From assembly GCF_002754375.1 (NCBI RefSeq), contig NZ_PEFF01000001.1, positions 3,985,501 through 4,049,500 on the forward strand: a stretch of DNA of 64,000 nucleotides, in the 5' to 3' direction. The stretch comes from Variovorax sp. 54. Its GTDB lineage: Bacteria; Pseudomonadota; Gammaproteobacteria; Burkholderiales; Burkholderiaceae_C. The notes beneath the pieces were generated by a model, which worked only from the letters and a program-made list of their open reading frames with translations, made no database searches and was not told the DNA's origin. A program made the position numbers and the translations under genes. Positions 1 to 8,963 of the stretch are shown piece by piece (positions within the stretch are counted from its first letter, which is position 1; each line of letters begins with the position of its first letter).

Positions 1-61
1 TGTGTGCATGCAAATCCTCGCCGCCAATCAAATTCGGACTGATCTCGTGAACTTATTGAAA

Positions 62-460
62 ATGAAGAGAGATGAAATTTTCTCCTCTCAATTCATTCGA
101 TTTCTCGTTGTGGGTGTCATAAATACCCTGAGTGGGTTGTCGATAATATTTGCTGCGAAGTATTTCTTTCATGCGGGGGATGTCGTCGCGAATCTCATAG
201 GCTATGGCGTTGGGTTGTGCATAAGTTTCAATCTCAACAGCCGATGGACGTTTGCGTACCAGGGGCGGCAACTGACTGCGGTAGTGAAATTTATTCTTGC
301 TACTGCAGTTGCTTACGGCGCAAACCTTTTGACAGTCATTGTTGCAATAGAACACCTTGGGTTGAATAGCTATCTTGGGCAGGCAATGGGCATGCCTGCG
401 TACACAGTGACAGCCTATCTGGCGAGCAGGTATATCGTGTTTCGCCCGACCCGTTCGTGA
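62..460 (+). CDS. GtrA-family membrane protein (probable polyprenyl-phosphate sugar flippase)
   Basis: A hydrophobic protein of about 132 residues with four predicted membrane segments, beginning FIRFLVVGVINT, which is typical of the GtrA family. These proteins are thought to flip polyprenyl-phosphate-linked sugars across the inner membrane for O-antigen or lipid modification. I chose the ATG at 62 because the domain begins 10 residues later; in-frame GTG at 2 and ATG at 8 are alternatives, and the true 5' end could lie outside the window. No clear ribosome site is seen. The gene is visibly more AT-rich than its neighbours, as is common for polysaccharide genes gained by transfer. No GtrB partner is visible in the window. 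Confidence 0.8.
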   Translation: MKRDEIFSSQFIRFLVVGVINTLSGLSIIFAAKYFFHAGDVVANLIGYGVGLCISFNLNSRWTFAYQGRQLTAVVKFILATAVAYGANLLTVIVAIEHLGLNSYLGQAMGMPAYTVTAYLASRYIVFRPTRS

Positions 461-620
461 CCCGGAGCGGTTGCTGCTGGGACGCAGGTCAATCGGAATT
501 GTTTTTCATCGGTGTGCTGCTGGTGGCTGCGGGTGTCACAGTTATGAAATGTCAACCGTATACTCGCCCGACTTGCTTCGGCGCGGGACACCTTTCTTCT
601 GACTTACCACACCGTTGCAC

Positions 621-1268
621 ATGACTCTTTTTATCTATGGGGCCGGCGGACTGGGACGCGAAGTGCTGTCCGCCCTGCAAGCATGCGGGGAGTGCGTGTC
701 CGGCTTCATGGTTGATCCGGGCTTCTCGACGGCGGATATCCAGGGTCTGCAAGTGCGAGCCGAGCGTCTGGAGGCTTTGTCGGACCCTGCCGCGCGCTTC
801 GTCCTGGCGGTCGGGGATGGCAGGGCGCGTCAACGTGCTGCGCTGTCGCTGGGTACCGGCACTGAGTTCGTCACGGTGCGGCATCCGGCCGCAGTGATCG
901 GCTCCTGCGTTTCAATCGGCGAAGGAACCATGGTCATCGGCCTGTGCAGCATCACGACGGATGTTTCGATCGGGTCCCACGGGCTGATCAATCCCGGTTG
1001 CACGATCGCCCATGACTGTGTGCTCGAGGACTTCGTCAATCTCGGGCCTTCGTGCGCTCTTGCCGGGCGTGTCACGATTCAAGAGGGCGCGAATCTGGGC
1101 GTGGGCGTCTCAGTCGCGCCAGGCGTCGTGATCGGTGCCTGGTCGACGGTGGGGGCCGGCGCGGTGGTGATACGGGACGTCGAGCCCGGATCGACCGTCG
1201 TTGGCGTTCCGGCGCGCCCCATTCGGCACAGGGGTGACCCTGACCCTGCGGTTCTCTCTTCGACCTAG
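621..1268 (+). CDS. NeuD/PglD-type sugar O/N-acyltransferase
   Basis: A protein of 215 residues. The N-terminus is a small Rossmann-like fold with GAGGLG at residues 7-12. The second half is a left-handed beta-helix of hexapeptide repeats (about residues 95-200). The likely catalytic base is His131 in the segment IAHDCV, as in PglD and NeuD. The family acetylates the amino group of nucleotide-linked amino sugars or hydroxyls of sialic-type sugars. The next gene encodes a PLP sugar aminotransferase, so the pair probably aminates and then acylates a nucleotide sugar for the polysaccharide. The start is ATG 621; an in-frame TTG lies 6 nt upstream. The matching 4,6-dehydratase is not in the window. 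Confidence 0.85.
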   Translation: MTLFIYGAGGLGREVLSALQACGECVSGFMVDPGFSTADIQGLQVRAERLEALSDPAARFVLAVGDGRARQRAALSLGTGTEFVTVRHPAAVIGSCVSIGEGTMVIGLCSITTDVSIGSHGLINPGCTIAHDCVLEDFVNLGPSCALAGRVTIQEGANLGVGVSVAPGVVIGAWSTVGAGAVVIRDVEPGSTVVGVPARPIRHRGDPDPAVLSST

Positions 1269-1291
1269 TCTTTTATCGCCCCACTGCTCAG

Positions 1292-2404
1292 ATGCCTCAA
1301 GCCATGCCCAATCAAGAACACGACGCTTCCCCGGCGACGATCAAGGTTCTGCGACCGAAACTGCCGACGTCGGCTGAACTCCTCCCTTACCTGGAGCGCA
1401 TCGACAGCTCCCGCACATACAGCAACTACGGGCCGCTCAATGGAGAGTTCGCGCGCCGTCTCGGCGACCTGGTCGGAGGAAGTCACACGACGCTGACCTC
1501 CAATGGAACCACCGCAATTGAGCTTGCGCTCAGGTTGCGCTGTGACCAAGGCGGTCATTGCCTGATGCCGGCATTCACCTTCATCGCCAGCGCGCACGCG
1601 GTGTGCAATGCCGGGCTGACGCCGTACCTGCTTGAAACAGACCCGGACTCCCTGGCGCTCACGCCCGAAATCGCGACCGCAGCGCTGAACTCGGTGCCTG
1701 GTCCGGTCGCGGCGGTGCTGGTCGTCAGTGCCTTCGGCGCACCACCGGACTTCGCCGCTTGGGCCGACTTTGAGGCGCGGCATGGGATTCCCGTCGTGTT
1801 CGATGCGGCGGCGGCATTGACCTCGCTCTCCGGTATCGGTCAGCAACCCGTGTGCGTGAGCCTGCATGCCACCAAGACGCTGGGCATCGGTGAAGGCGGT
1901 GCCATCTTCTGTGCCGACCGGACGCTGATGGACCGCGCAACGGCCATGACGGGCTTCGGATTCGTCGGTCAGGAGCGCCTGTCGTCACTGCGCGCGGGCA
2001 ACTATCGCATTTCCGAATACTCGGCAGCGGTGGGTCTTGCCGGGCTGGACGGGCTGCCGATGCGCCTCGAGGAGATGCGTGAATTGACGGCCGCGTATGC
2101 GAGTCGACTGGAAGGAAAAGCGGTGCAGCTCCAGCGCGGCGTCGGAATCGATTGGGTCACCATGACACTGAACGTGATTGTTCCGGCTGCGGATGTTGCC
2201 GCGACCCTGGGTCGACTCGACGATGCCAAGGTCGAGTGGCGCCGCTGGTGGGGCCTGGGTTGCCACAAGCATCCGGCGTTCAAGGATGTGCCGATGTCCG
2301 ATTTGTCGGTCACCGATGCCCTCGCGCCTCGTGTCATCGGCTTGCCTTTCCATGCCGACCTGTCGCCGGGTGACCTGGACCGCGTCACCGGTTGCCTCCA
2401 ATGA
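1292..2404 (+). CDS. DegT/DnrJ/EryC1/StrS family sugar aminotransferase
   Basis: A 370-residue PLP-dependent aminotransferase of the family that converts keto groups on nucleotide sugars into amino groups. Visible features are PAFTF at 93-97, Asp171 (VVFDAAAAL, contacting the pyridine nitrogen) and the Schiff-base Lys195 in HATKTLGIGEGG. It follows the NeuD-like acyltransferase by 23 nt, and its stop overlaps the next start (ATGA at 2401-2404), so translation is probably coupled to the glycosyltransferase. Inference: with the upstream acyltransferase it makes an N-acylated amino sugar. The exact sugar cannot be read from the sequence. Confidence 0.88.
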   Translation: MPQAMPNQEHDASPATIKVLRPKLPTSAELLPYLERIDSSRTYSNYGPLNGEFARRLGDLVGGSHTTLTSNGTTAIELALRLRCDQGGHCLMPAFTFIASAHAVCNAGLTPYLLETDPDSLALTPEIATAALNSVPGPVAAVLVVSAFGAPPDFAAWADFEARHGIPVVFDAAAALTSLSGIGQQPVCVSLHATKTLGIGEGGAIFCADRTLMDRATAMTGFGFVGQERLSSLRAGNYRISEYSAAVGLAGLDGLPMRLEEMRELTAAYASRLEGKAVQLQRGVGIDWVTMTLNVIVPAADVAATLGRLDDAKVEWRRWWGLGCHKHPAFKDVPMSDLSVTDALAPRVIGLPFHADLSPGDLDRVTGCLQ

Positions 2405-3567
2405 GCACGAGCCCGCTTCTTTCGTACATCGTTCTTTCGTACAACTACGAGCGCTACATAGGCAAGACATTGCGCAGCATCCTGGACCAGACGGTGCAGG
2501 ACTTCGAGATCGTGGTCGTGGACGACAGATCCATCGACAACTCGGTGGCCGTCGTGTCGGCCATTGATGACCCGCGCATCAGACTGTTCGTCAATGAGAA
2601 GAACCTGGGCGGTGCGGCGAGCTACAACCGGGCGGTTCAAGAAGCGCGCGGCGAGTGGTTGGTCAACCTGGATGCGGACGATTGGGTCGATCCGCGAAAG
2701 GCTGAAATCCAGTTGGAGGCGGCTGCTCGGAATCCACAACTCGATGTCATTGGCACCTATGTCGAGATCTATGACGAGAATGACAATCGACATCCGTCGG
2801 CCGATGCGATGGAGGCGGGATACAACCAGCCGCGCGACCTGAATCTGGTCGACACCTGGATCGGTGCCAACCATCTGTGTCGGTCCTCCACCATGGTGCG
2901 CGCTTCCGCGCACAAGCGAATCGGGTTGGATGACCCGCTGATGGTCCGTGCGCCCGACTACGAACTGTGGACGCGCGCGCTGCAGCACGGGTGCAAGTTC
3001 GCCATCATTCCGCAGCGCCTGACTTTCATTCGTGCGCACTCGCGCGGCGTGACCCATGGTGATCCGGTCGGCACGCTGCTCGAGGTCAGCTACGCGATGC
3101 AACGCAATCTGGTGCCCCTTGCCGAGGCCCGTTCGCTGCTTCTTTCCATCACTCGAATGGTTGCATGGACATGCCGCCATCCATCGCTGAGCCAGTTGCC
3201 TCCATTGCAGGCGCACAGGCTGATGGGCGTGATGATGCAATCGACTGCGGCCTCCGATTTCCAGCATTTCCTGGCGATGCTGGGAAACTACAGCGACCAT
3301 CCCGAACTCGCTGAAGTCGGTCGACGCTCCTTTGCATTCGTGGGGCCGAGCGCCGATGCCTATCAGGATGTCGACAAACTTCACAGTGACATCCGGGCCT
3401 ATATCGAGGCGAGGGACTACTTCAAAGGGGAGTGCGAGAACTGGGAGCGCGCCTACCGCACGCTTCAAGCCGAGCACCAAGCGCTCAACGACGCTCTGGC
3501 CTCACGCGGTTCACTCTCTCTTCCCCGGCGTGCTTGGTCGCGTCTTATCCGTACCCTGACCAAATGA
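2401..3567 (+). CDS. Family 2 glycosyltransferase (GT-A fold)
   Basis: A protein of 388 residues. The N-terminal GT2 domain shows SYIVLSYNYERY near residue 8, the Asp pair D41-D42 (VVVDDRS) and a DADD metal/nucleotide motif at 91-94. It transfers a sugar from a nucleotide donor to the growing lipid-linked glycan at the inner membrane. The C-terminal 60 residues are charged and look coiled-coil. It starts inside the stop of the aminotransferase gene (ATGA), and its own stop overlaps the next start in the same way, so these three genes form a tightly coupled unit. Donor and acceptor are unknown. Confidence 0.88.
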   Translation: MSTSPLLSYIVLSYNYERYIGKTLRSILDQTVQDFEIVVVDDRSIDNSVAVVSAIDDPRIRLFVNEKNLGGAASYNRAVQEARGEWLVNLDADDWVDPRKAEIQLEAAARNPQLDVIGTYVEIYDENDNRHPSADAMEAGYNQPRDLNLVDTWIGANHLCRSSTMVRASAHKRIGLDDPLMVRAPDYELWTRALQHGCKFAIIPQRLTFIRAHSRGVTHGDPVGTLLEVSYAMQRNLVPLAEARSLLLSITRMVAWTCRHPSLSQLPPLQAHRLMGVMMQSTAASDFQHFLAMLGNYSDHPELAEVGRRSFAFVGPSADAYQDVDKLHSDIRAYIEARDYFKGECENWERAYRTLQAEHQALNDALASRGSLSLPRRAWSRLIRTLTK

Positions 3568-4634
3568 ACTCGCCCCGTATCCTGGCGCTGCTCCCTTTCC
3601 TGGTGAAGGGGGCTCTCTCGATTGCGATCTTCCGTGCGCTCCGAGCGCGCGGAGTCGAAATCACGGTTGCCTATTGCGGCGATGCCTCGGCGGACTACGA
3701 GCCCGATGCGCTGGAAGATTTCGCCTCGACCGGGCACCTTCTCGATCTGTCCGACATGAGCGCGGTGACCCGGTTCGATCTGGTTCAGAAACAGCTTGTC
3801 GATCGCAAGATCGATCTCGTGCTGCAGGTAGGCGCTACACAGCTGTATCACCTGCTTCCCTATTGGAAAGAGCGGTTGCCTGCGCTGCGGATCGCCGACG
3901 TTCTTTACAACGAAATCGGCCATACGTTGAATCACTTCCTCTATGAAGGATGTTTCGATGCGGTGATCGTCGAGAGTGATTTCATGGGCGGTTTCATCAG
4001 ACGTTCATCCCTCAGGCCTGATCCTCCTGTTGTCGTCGTTCGCAGCGGTGTCGCTCTGGACGAGTTTTCTCCTGCCACGACGCACAGCGGCTCGGGACTC
4101 AAGGTCGGATATGTGGGCCGGATGTCAGACGAGAAGAATCCCGTCGGATTCGTCGAGTTGGCACGGCGACTGGCGAGCCTGAACCCCGGGCTCGAGTTCG
4201 AAATGTTCGGCACGGGCCCCGATGCGGCCATGGTCAAGGAGCGCGTTGCAGCCAGTGGGATCACAGAAAGACTGAGATATCACGGCTTTGTGGAGCACGC
4301 CCGAGATGCGTTGCACCAATTGGACGTACTCATCCTGCCGTCGAAGTTCGATGGCAGACCCGTTCTGGTCATGGAGGCGAATGCGTGTGGTATTCCCGTG
4401 ATCGCAGCGCCGGTGGGCGGAATCCCTGAACTGGTGGCCGACGGGGTCAACGGCTTTCTGATGCATCCGACTGAAACCGAGCGCATTCATGGGTTGCTGT
4501 CCAGGTTGCAGGAGCAACCGCAGGCACTCCAAGCGCTGAAGACCGCAGCGCGCGCCCATGCGCTGGAGCATTTCAGCCGCGACAAGATGATCGAGGCGTA
4601 TGCAGCCGCCTTTGCGAAAGTGGCCCTCGTTTGA
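3564..4634 (+). CDS. Family 4 (GT-B) glycosyltransferase
   Basis: A protein of 356 residues. The C-terminal half is a GT-B nucleotide-sugar domain with VGYVGRMSDEKNP followed by the E-x7-E type region (LPSKFDGRPVLVMEANACG) and GGIPELV, typical of retaining GT4 enzymes. The start at 3564 overlaps the preceding stop by ATGA. It probably adds one sugar of the surface polysaccharide on the cytoplasmic face. Specificity cannot be assigned. Confidence 0.88.
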   Translation: MNSPRILALLPFLVKGALSIAIFRALRARGVEITVAYCGDASADYEPDALEDFASTGHLLDLSDMSAVTRFDLVQKQLVDRKIDLVLQVGATQLYHLLPYWKERLPALRIADVLYNEIGHTLNHFLYEGCFDAVIVESDFMGGFIRRSSLRPDPPVVVVRSGVALDEFSPATTHSGSGLKVGYVGRMSDEKNPVGFVELARRLASLNPGLEFEMFGTGPDAAMVKERVAASGITERLRYHGFVEHARDALHQLDVLILPSKFDGRPVLVMEANACGIPVIAAPVGGIPELVADGVNGFLMHPTETERIHGLLSRLQEQPQALQALKTAARAHALEHFSRDKMIEAYAAAFAKVALV

Positions 4635-4703
4635 AAGAGACTCACGACCGGTATCGCGAGCTTCGCTGTGACGCGCGTAGCAGCAAGCGCACGGGCCCAA
4701 ACG

Positions 4704-5858
4704 ATGCCGCAGCAACCCACCATTGAAAATCTAAGGGCGCTGACCAGCCTGCGGTTTTTTGCCGCAATGATGATTGTGGTCTTGCACGGGTCCAACAGCC
4801 TTGCCTGGCCATGGCTGCGCGGTGCGCCTTTGGCGCTTGCACAGGGCGTCAGTTTCTTTTTCGTCCTGTCCGGTTTTATCCTGACGCATGTCTACGCTGA
4901 TCGCCCGCCTGGGTCGATCCTGACGTTCATGCGCGCAAGGGTGGCAAGACTTTGGCCAGTGCACGTGGTCGGCATTGTCTTACTGGTCGTCGGCGTCGCG
5001 CCAGACTCGATCACGTTCGACGGTCCCGGGATTTTCAACAAGTGGGTGGTGCTCGGCTTCAATGCCATCCTCGTGCACTCGGTTTTCCCCTTTCTGGCGT
5101 ACACGTTCTCGTGGAACTCGGTGTCGTGGAGCATCTCGACAGAGATGTTTTTCTATCTGGCGTTTCCGTTTCTGCTGGTCAACATCGAGCGCACCTGGCA
5201 CTGGAAGCTCTTGGGCGCCGCTCTGTTGGCGGCGGTTTTGATCGCAGCGCTTCGCATCGCGGCGGTACCGATCCAAAGCGATGACTTCAATCGATTCACT
5301 GCGGGCTATGCGACCTACCCGAGCCCATTGATGCGTGGGTTCGAGTTTGTGCTGGGCATGTCGACCAACGTGCTGTGGAGGAAGTATCTGAGCCCTCAGT
5401 CCAGATCGCTGTGGTGGTGGACGGCAGTCGAAGTGTTCGCACTCGCTGTCTTCACATGGTGGATGTTGACGGGCTTCTACGTGGTGCAACGACAGTTCCC
5501 GAGCCCGTGGTTCAACCTGTTTTTTCAGCCGGCCGGATCGTGCTGGGCCTTTGCATTGGCGATCGGGTGTCTTGCCTCCGGTCGCGGCCTGGTCGGGCGA
5601 TTGCTGTCCGTGCGCCCGCTCGTATTTTTTGGCGAGATCAGCTTCTCCATCTACATGCTGCATCTCATTCTGATCAAGGCATTCGTCACCACGTTCGCAT
5701 GGCCGGGCGTCCCCGAGGTTGTCTACTTCAGTGTGCTCTTTGTGTTGGCGACGACGGTCTATCTGCTCGTTGAAAAGCCTGCACAGCGGCTGCTGCGTGG
5801 TGGGAGCAAGGCCAAGACCTTGCATCCGCCGATTGCAGAGCGAGCGGCGGCAAAGTAG
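4704..5858 (+). CDS. Acyltransferase family 3 membrane protein (OafA/YrhL-like), first of two tandem copies
   Basis: A multi-pass integral membrane protein of about 384 residues. It begins with NLRALTSLRFFAA and the conserved His in MIVVLHGSN, and then shows SFFFVLSGFILTHVYADR, hallmarks of acyltransferase-3 enzymes that O-acetylate polysaccharides or lipids. I prefer ATG 4704 because the conserved first helix starts just after it; GTG 4668 in frame is the alternative. Neither has a clear ribosome site. It is followed 14 nt later by a second, divergent enzyme of the same superfamily, which suggests two different O-acylation positions on the glycan. Confidence 0.85.
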   Translation: MPQQPTIENLRALTSLRFFAAMMIVVLHGSNSLAWPWLRGAPLALAQGVSFFFVLSGFILTHVYADRPPGSILTFMRARVARLWPVHVVGIVLLVVGVAPDSITFDGPGIFNKWVVLGFNAILVHSVFPFLAYTFSWNSVSWSISTEMFFYLAFPFLLVNIERTWHWKLLGAALLAAVLIAALRIAAVPIQSDDFNRFTAGYATYPSPLMRGFEFVLGMSTNVLWRKYLSPQSRSLWWWTAVEVFALAVFTWWMLTGFYVVQRQFPSPWFNLFFQPAGSCWAFALAIGCLASGRGLVGRLLSVRPLVFFGEISFSIYMLHLILIKAFVTTFAWPGVPEVVYFSVLFVLATTVYLLVEKPAQRLLRGGSKAKTLHPPIAERAAAK

Positions 5859-5872
5859 AGCGCCATCGACCC

Positions 5873-6940
5873 ATGAGAGAAACCTACCTTGACGGCCTGC
5901 GCGGCTGGGCGGCGCTCGTCGTCGTCCTGTGCCACGCGGGAGAGGTCCTCTGGCCAGCATGGCATCCTGGCTTCTTCCCTCTCCTCACCGACGGGTCATT
6001 TTCGGTGTTCATCTTTTTCGTTCTCTCCGGCTACGTGTTGAGCGTGGGGTTTTTTCGGACCGGTGAGCGACGCGCGGTCGTCGACCTCGCGCTTCGACGC
6101 TATCCACGGCTCACTGTGCCGATCTTTGCGGCTTCGTGTCTGGCCATGGTGTTGATGGCGCTTGGCTGGATGCGCAACATCCCGGCGAGCAAAGTGGCAG
6201 GAAGCGAGGGCTGGCTGCCGATCGTCTATACCTTCACCCCCACCGTGGCAGACGTGCTGCACTTTTCCTTCTGGAGGGTGTACGTCGACGGCTCGCCGGC
6301 AAGCTCCTACGATGCGCCACTTTGGACCATGCCCGTCGAGATGCAAGGCTCGATCCTTGTCTTTGCGGCGCTGCTTGTCATGGGGCAGGGGGCTGTGCTG
6401 CGAGGCGTCATTCATGTGGCGCTGCTCGCGATCACCGGATGGCTTGCATCTCCGTTCGTGGCGATGGCCGCAGGGGCCGCGATTGCGAACTTCACGCAAC
6501 TCGACATGCATCGGAAGCTGGGCGAATCAAAAGCCGCGCCCGTGGTGTCGTGGGCGCTGCTGATCGGTGCGATCGTTTTAGCCGCGGTGCGGCCGAAGGA
6601 CTTCGGGCCGGTGTGGCTCACGCTCTGCAGCGCCGGGCTGCTCTACGGCGTGTTGCTCAACAAAGGATTTCAGCGGGCACTTTCGTTGCCGATATCCCAG
6701 TGGCTCGGCCGGATCTCCTTCTCGCTGTACCTGTTGCACGTTCTGGTGCTCTGCAGCTTCACATCGTGGGCCTATCTGGCGTTGGGGCGCGGAGAGAAGC
6801 TGTCGAGCAGCGGGACCGCTGTGCTGCTGTGCGCAACGGTCGGCCTTTGCCTTGTCGCTGCCACCCTGTTCCATGCGGTGGAAAGAGGGGGCATCGCCCT
6901 AGGGCGCCGCTTTTCACGGGCCGTCCTTCGCACCGTCTAG
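5873..6940 (+). CDS. Acyltransferase family 3 membrane protein, second tandem copy
   Basis: A 355-residue multi-pass membrane protein starting YLDGLRGWAALVVVLCHAGE, with the Arg and His typical of acyltransferase-3, then FFVLSGYVLS and a final helix IPLIL-like region ending SFSLYLLHVLVL. It probably O-acetylates a sugar of the surface polysaccharide. It differs strongly from the preceding acyltransferase-3 protein, so it is unlikely to be a recent duplication. It converges with the methyltransferase gene on the opposite strand; the 91 nt between the two stops show no clear terminator. Confidence 0.85.
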   Translation: MRETYLDGLRGWAALVVVLCHAGEVLWPAWHPGFFPLLTDGSFSVFIFFVLSGYVLSVGFFRTGERRAVVDLALRRYPRLTVPIFAASCLAMVLMALGWMRNIPASKVAGSEGWLPIVYTFTPTVADVLHFSFWRVYVDGSPASSYDAPLWTMPVEMQGSILVFAALLVMGQGAVLRGVIHVALLAITGWLASPFVAMAAGAAIANFTQLDMHRKLGESKAAPVVSWALLIGAIVLAAVRPKDFGPVWLTLCSAGLLYGVLLNKGFQRALSLPISQWLGRISFSLYLLHVLVLCSFTSWAYLALGRGEKLSSSGTAVLLCATVGLCLVAATLFHAVERGGIALGRRFSRAVLRTV

Positions 6941-7031
6941 TCGCGGCGCGTCTTCGATTCGCGATGCGCCGCAGTCGTCCAGGTGCTGCGCCCTGATCCG
7001 GAGCGGTCCCTGGAGTTTCTCGACACGCCGT

Positions 7032-8156
7032 TCAGGATGGATTCAACAGCGACTGCAGCTGCTTGTACATCGCAGCGTTGGTCGCTTTCAGGTTTTCAGT
7101 GTCGTGATGCAGGCGATCCCACTCATGCTGCCAATTTTTCGCCTGTTGCTCATGCCATTTCGCACTCTCCAACGCACCTCCGGCGTTGTCTGCGACGACC
7201 CGGTCCGTGTGCCAGAGCTGCGTCAGGCGCTTCACCAGATTGAAGCTGTAGGCGTGCTTGACGAGCGTAGGCAGCGCCAGAATGCGGTCTGCCGTCACGT
7301 TGAATGAGTGGACGACGTTGTACGCAAGATTGATGCAGGTCTCCGCGTCGGAAAGGCCGGCAGGCGAAGGCTTTGTCATGGCCTCGAAAAGCTGACTCAC
7401 GCGAGAAAAAACCTGCGGATCACGGGCGGCAACGCCGATATAGGTCGAGCTGTAGCCGGCGATGTCGGACTCGAATCCCGTGAACTGATAGTTCGGGAAT
7501 TCCTTGAACAAAGCCTCCAACCCCTTGACCGTGGGGTAGTACACATGCTCGTACGAGGATTCGAGCCAATCCTTGTTGTTCCTTGTGTACGACATCAGCG
7601 GAACCTCGAAGATGAGGACGCCGTCGGGTCGAAGGGATTGCAGGGAAACATCGAATGCGCCCCTGAAGTCGTTCACGTGCTCGAAGGTTGCGATCGACGT
7701 GATGAAGTCAAAACTGCCGTGCGTTCGATTGCTGACTGCGGGATCGAACACATCGGAGGCAATGACGGCCACGCCTCTCTTCTTGGCCACGCTGGCTGCG
7801 GCCGCATTGACCTCGATGCCGAAGCGTTCGTAGGCCCCGTTCAGGCTTTGGAGCAAATGGCCGTTGGCGCAACCGATGTCCAGAATCCGGCCCGCGGGTG
7901 AGATCGCCTCCAGGACCAGCTTGACCCACAGAAGGCTGTGGTCCGCCGTGAACTCGTAGTCGTGGTACCCGACCTCGTCCGCGTTGCTCGCGCCGTAGTA
8001 CGTGTCTTCATAGAAAACGCTCGTATCTTCGGGAACCACTTCGACGACCCCCATGTCGCAGTTCTCGCAGAACAGGACATTGCGCCCATCACCCCGTGTC
8101 AGTGACCGGCCCGCACGGACAGACGCGCAAACGTTGCATTTGAAATGCATATTCAT
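7032..8156 (-). CDS. SAM-dependent methyltransferase with N-terminal Cys pairs and C-terminal coiled region
   Basis: A protein of 374 residues. The N-terminus carries two CxxC pairs (C7/C10 and C30/C33) that could bind zinc. It is followed by a class I methyltransferase domain with motif I ILDIGCANG at 91-99 and the later FEHVND and FEVPLMSY segments. The last 50 residues are Gln/His/Asn-rich and look helical. It lies downstream of wzm/wzt on the same strand with a 102-nt gap. Inference: it methylates a sugar of the polysaccharide, possibly the non-reducing end, but the acceptor is not known. Confidence 0.82.
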   Translation of the reverse strand: MNMHFKCNVCASVRAGRSLTRGDGRNVLFCENCDMGVVEVVPEDTSVFYEDTYYGASNADEVGYHDYEFTADHSLLWVKLVLEAISPAGRILDIGCANGHLLQSLNGAYERFGIEVNAAAASVAKKRGVAVIASDVFDPAVSNRTHGSFDFITSIATFEHVNDFRGAFDVSLQSLRPDGVLIFEVPLMSYTRNNKDWLESSYEHVYYPTVKGLEALFKEFPNYQFTGFESDIAGYSSTYIGVAARDPQVFSRVSQLFEAMTKPSPAGLSDAETCINLAYNVVHSFNVTADRILALPTLVKHAYSFNLVKRLTQLWHTDRVVADNAGGALESAKWHEQQAKNWQHEWDRLHHDTENLKATNAAMYKQLQSLLNPS

Positions 8157-8258
8157 TCAATCCTTGAGGGGCGCAATACGGGGGCAATCATCATTTTTGT
8201 TGAATGTCCCGAGGCTTTGTGGAGGCCGAAGAGAACCAGGGCGCCGGAAGCCGTACCT

Positions 8259-8960
8259 TCAACTTTCGACGATTCGCCCGTGCTCCATGTGAATCACGCG
8301 ATTGCACTCTTTGGCAATCAGGTCGGGCGAGTGCGATGCCAGCACCAGGATGCCCGACTTCGACACCACGTCGCGCATCCGCTTCTCGGCCTTCTCGGTG
8401 AACGCAGCATCGCCCACCGACAGCCATTCGTCCATCAGCAGGATGTCGGCTTCGACGCTGGTCGAGATGGAGAACGCGAGCCGCATCATCATGCCGGTGG
8501 AGTAGGTGCGAACAGGCATGTTGACGTACTCGCCCAGCCCGCTGAACTCGCAGATCTCGGGCGTGAGCCGGTCGACCTCTTTCTTGCTCATGCCCATCAC
8601 GAGGCCGCGCAGCATGATGTTTTCGATGCCGGTGGCGTCCATCTCGATGCCCAGTGCGGGGTCGATCAGGCTCGCGACGGAGCCCTGGCGCGTGAATTCG
8701 CCCGACGACGGCTCATAGACGCCCGCCAGCGTGCGCAGCAGCGTGGACTTGCCTGCGCCGTTGTGGCCGATCAGCCCCAGCCGGTCGCCGCTCTTGAGCT
8801 CGAGGTTGAGGCCGCTGAGCGCCTGCACCACGGTGACCCCGGTTTCCTTGCCGAAGCGCCCGCCGGTGACGGACGCCGCCAGCGTCTTCTTGAGCGACAC
8901 CGAGCCTGCCCCGTAGATGGGGAAGCTGACCGAAACGTTTTTAAGTGAAATGGATGCCAT
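8259..8960 (-). CDS. wzt: Polysaccharide ABC exporter ATP-binding protein (Wzt-like, short form)
   Basis: A 233-residue ABC ATPase. Walker A is GHNGAGKST at 65-73, the signature YSTGMM is at 153-158, Walker B ILLMDE is at 173-178, and the H-loop lies in LASHSPDL. The sequence matches the KpsT/Wzt class that powers export of undecaprenyl-linked O-antigen or capsule through the inner membrane. It ends shortly after the ATPase core, so the C-terminal carbohydrate-binding domain found in some Wzt proteins is absent. It follows wzm with a 3-nt gap, so the two are co-translated. Confidence 0.92.
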   Translation of the reverse strand: MASISLKNVSVSFPIYGAGSVSLKKTLAASVTGGRFGKETGVTVVQALSGLNLELKSGDRLGLIGHNGAGKSTLLRTLAGVYEPSSGEFTRQGSVASLIDPALGIEMDATGIENIMLRGLVMGMSKKEVDRLTPEICEFSGLGEYVNMPVRTYSTGMMMRLAFSISTSVEADILLMDEWLSVGDAAFTEKAEKRMRDVVSKSGILVLASHSPDLIAKECNRVIHMEHGRIVES

Positions 8961-8963
8961 GGA

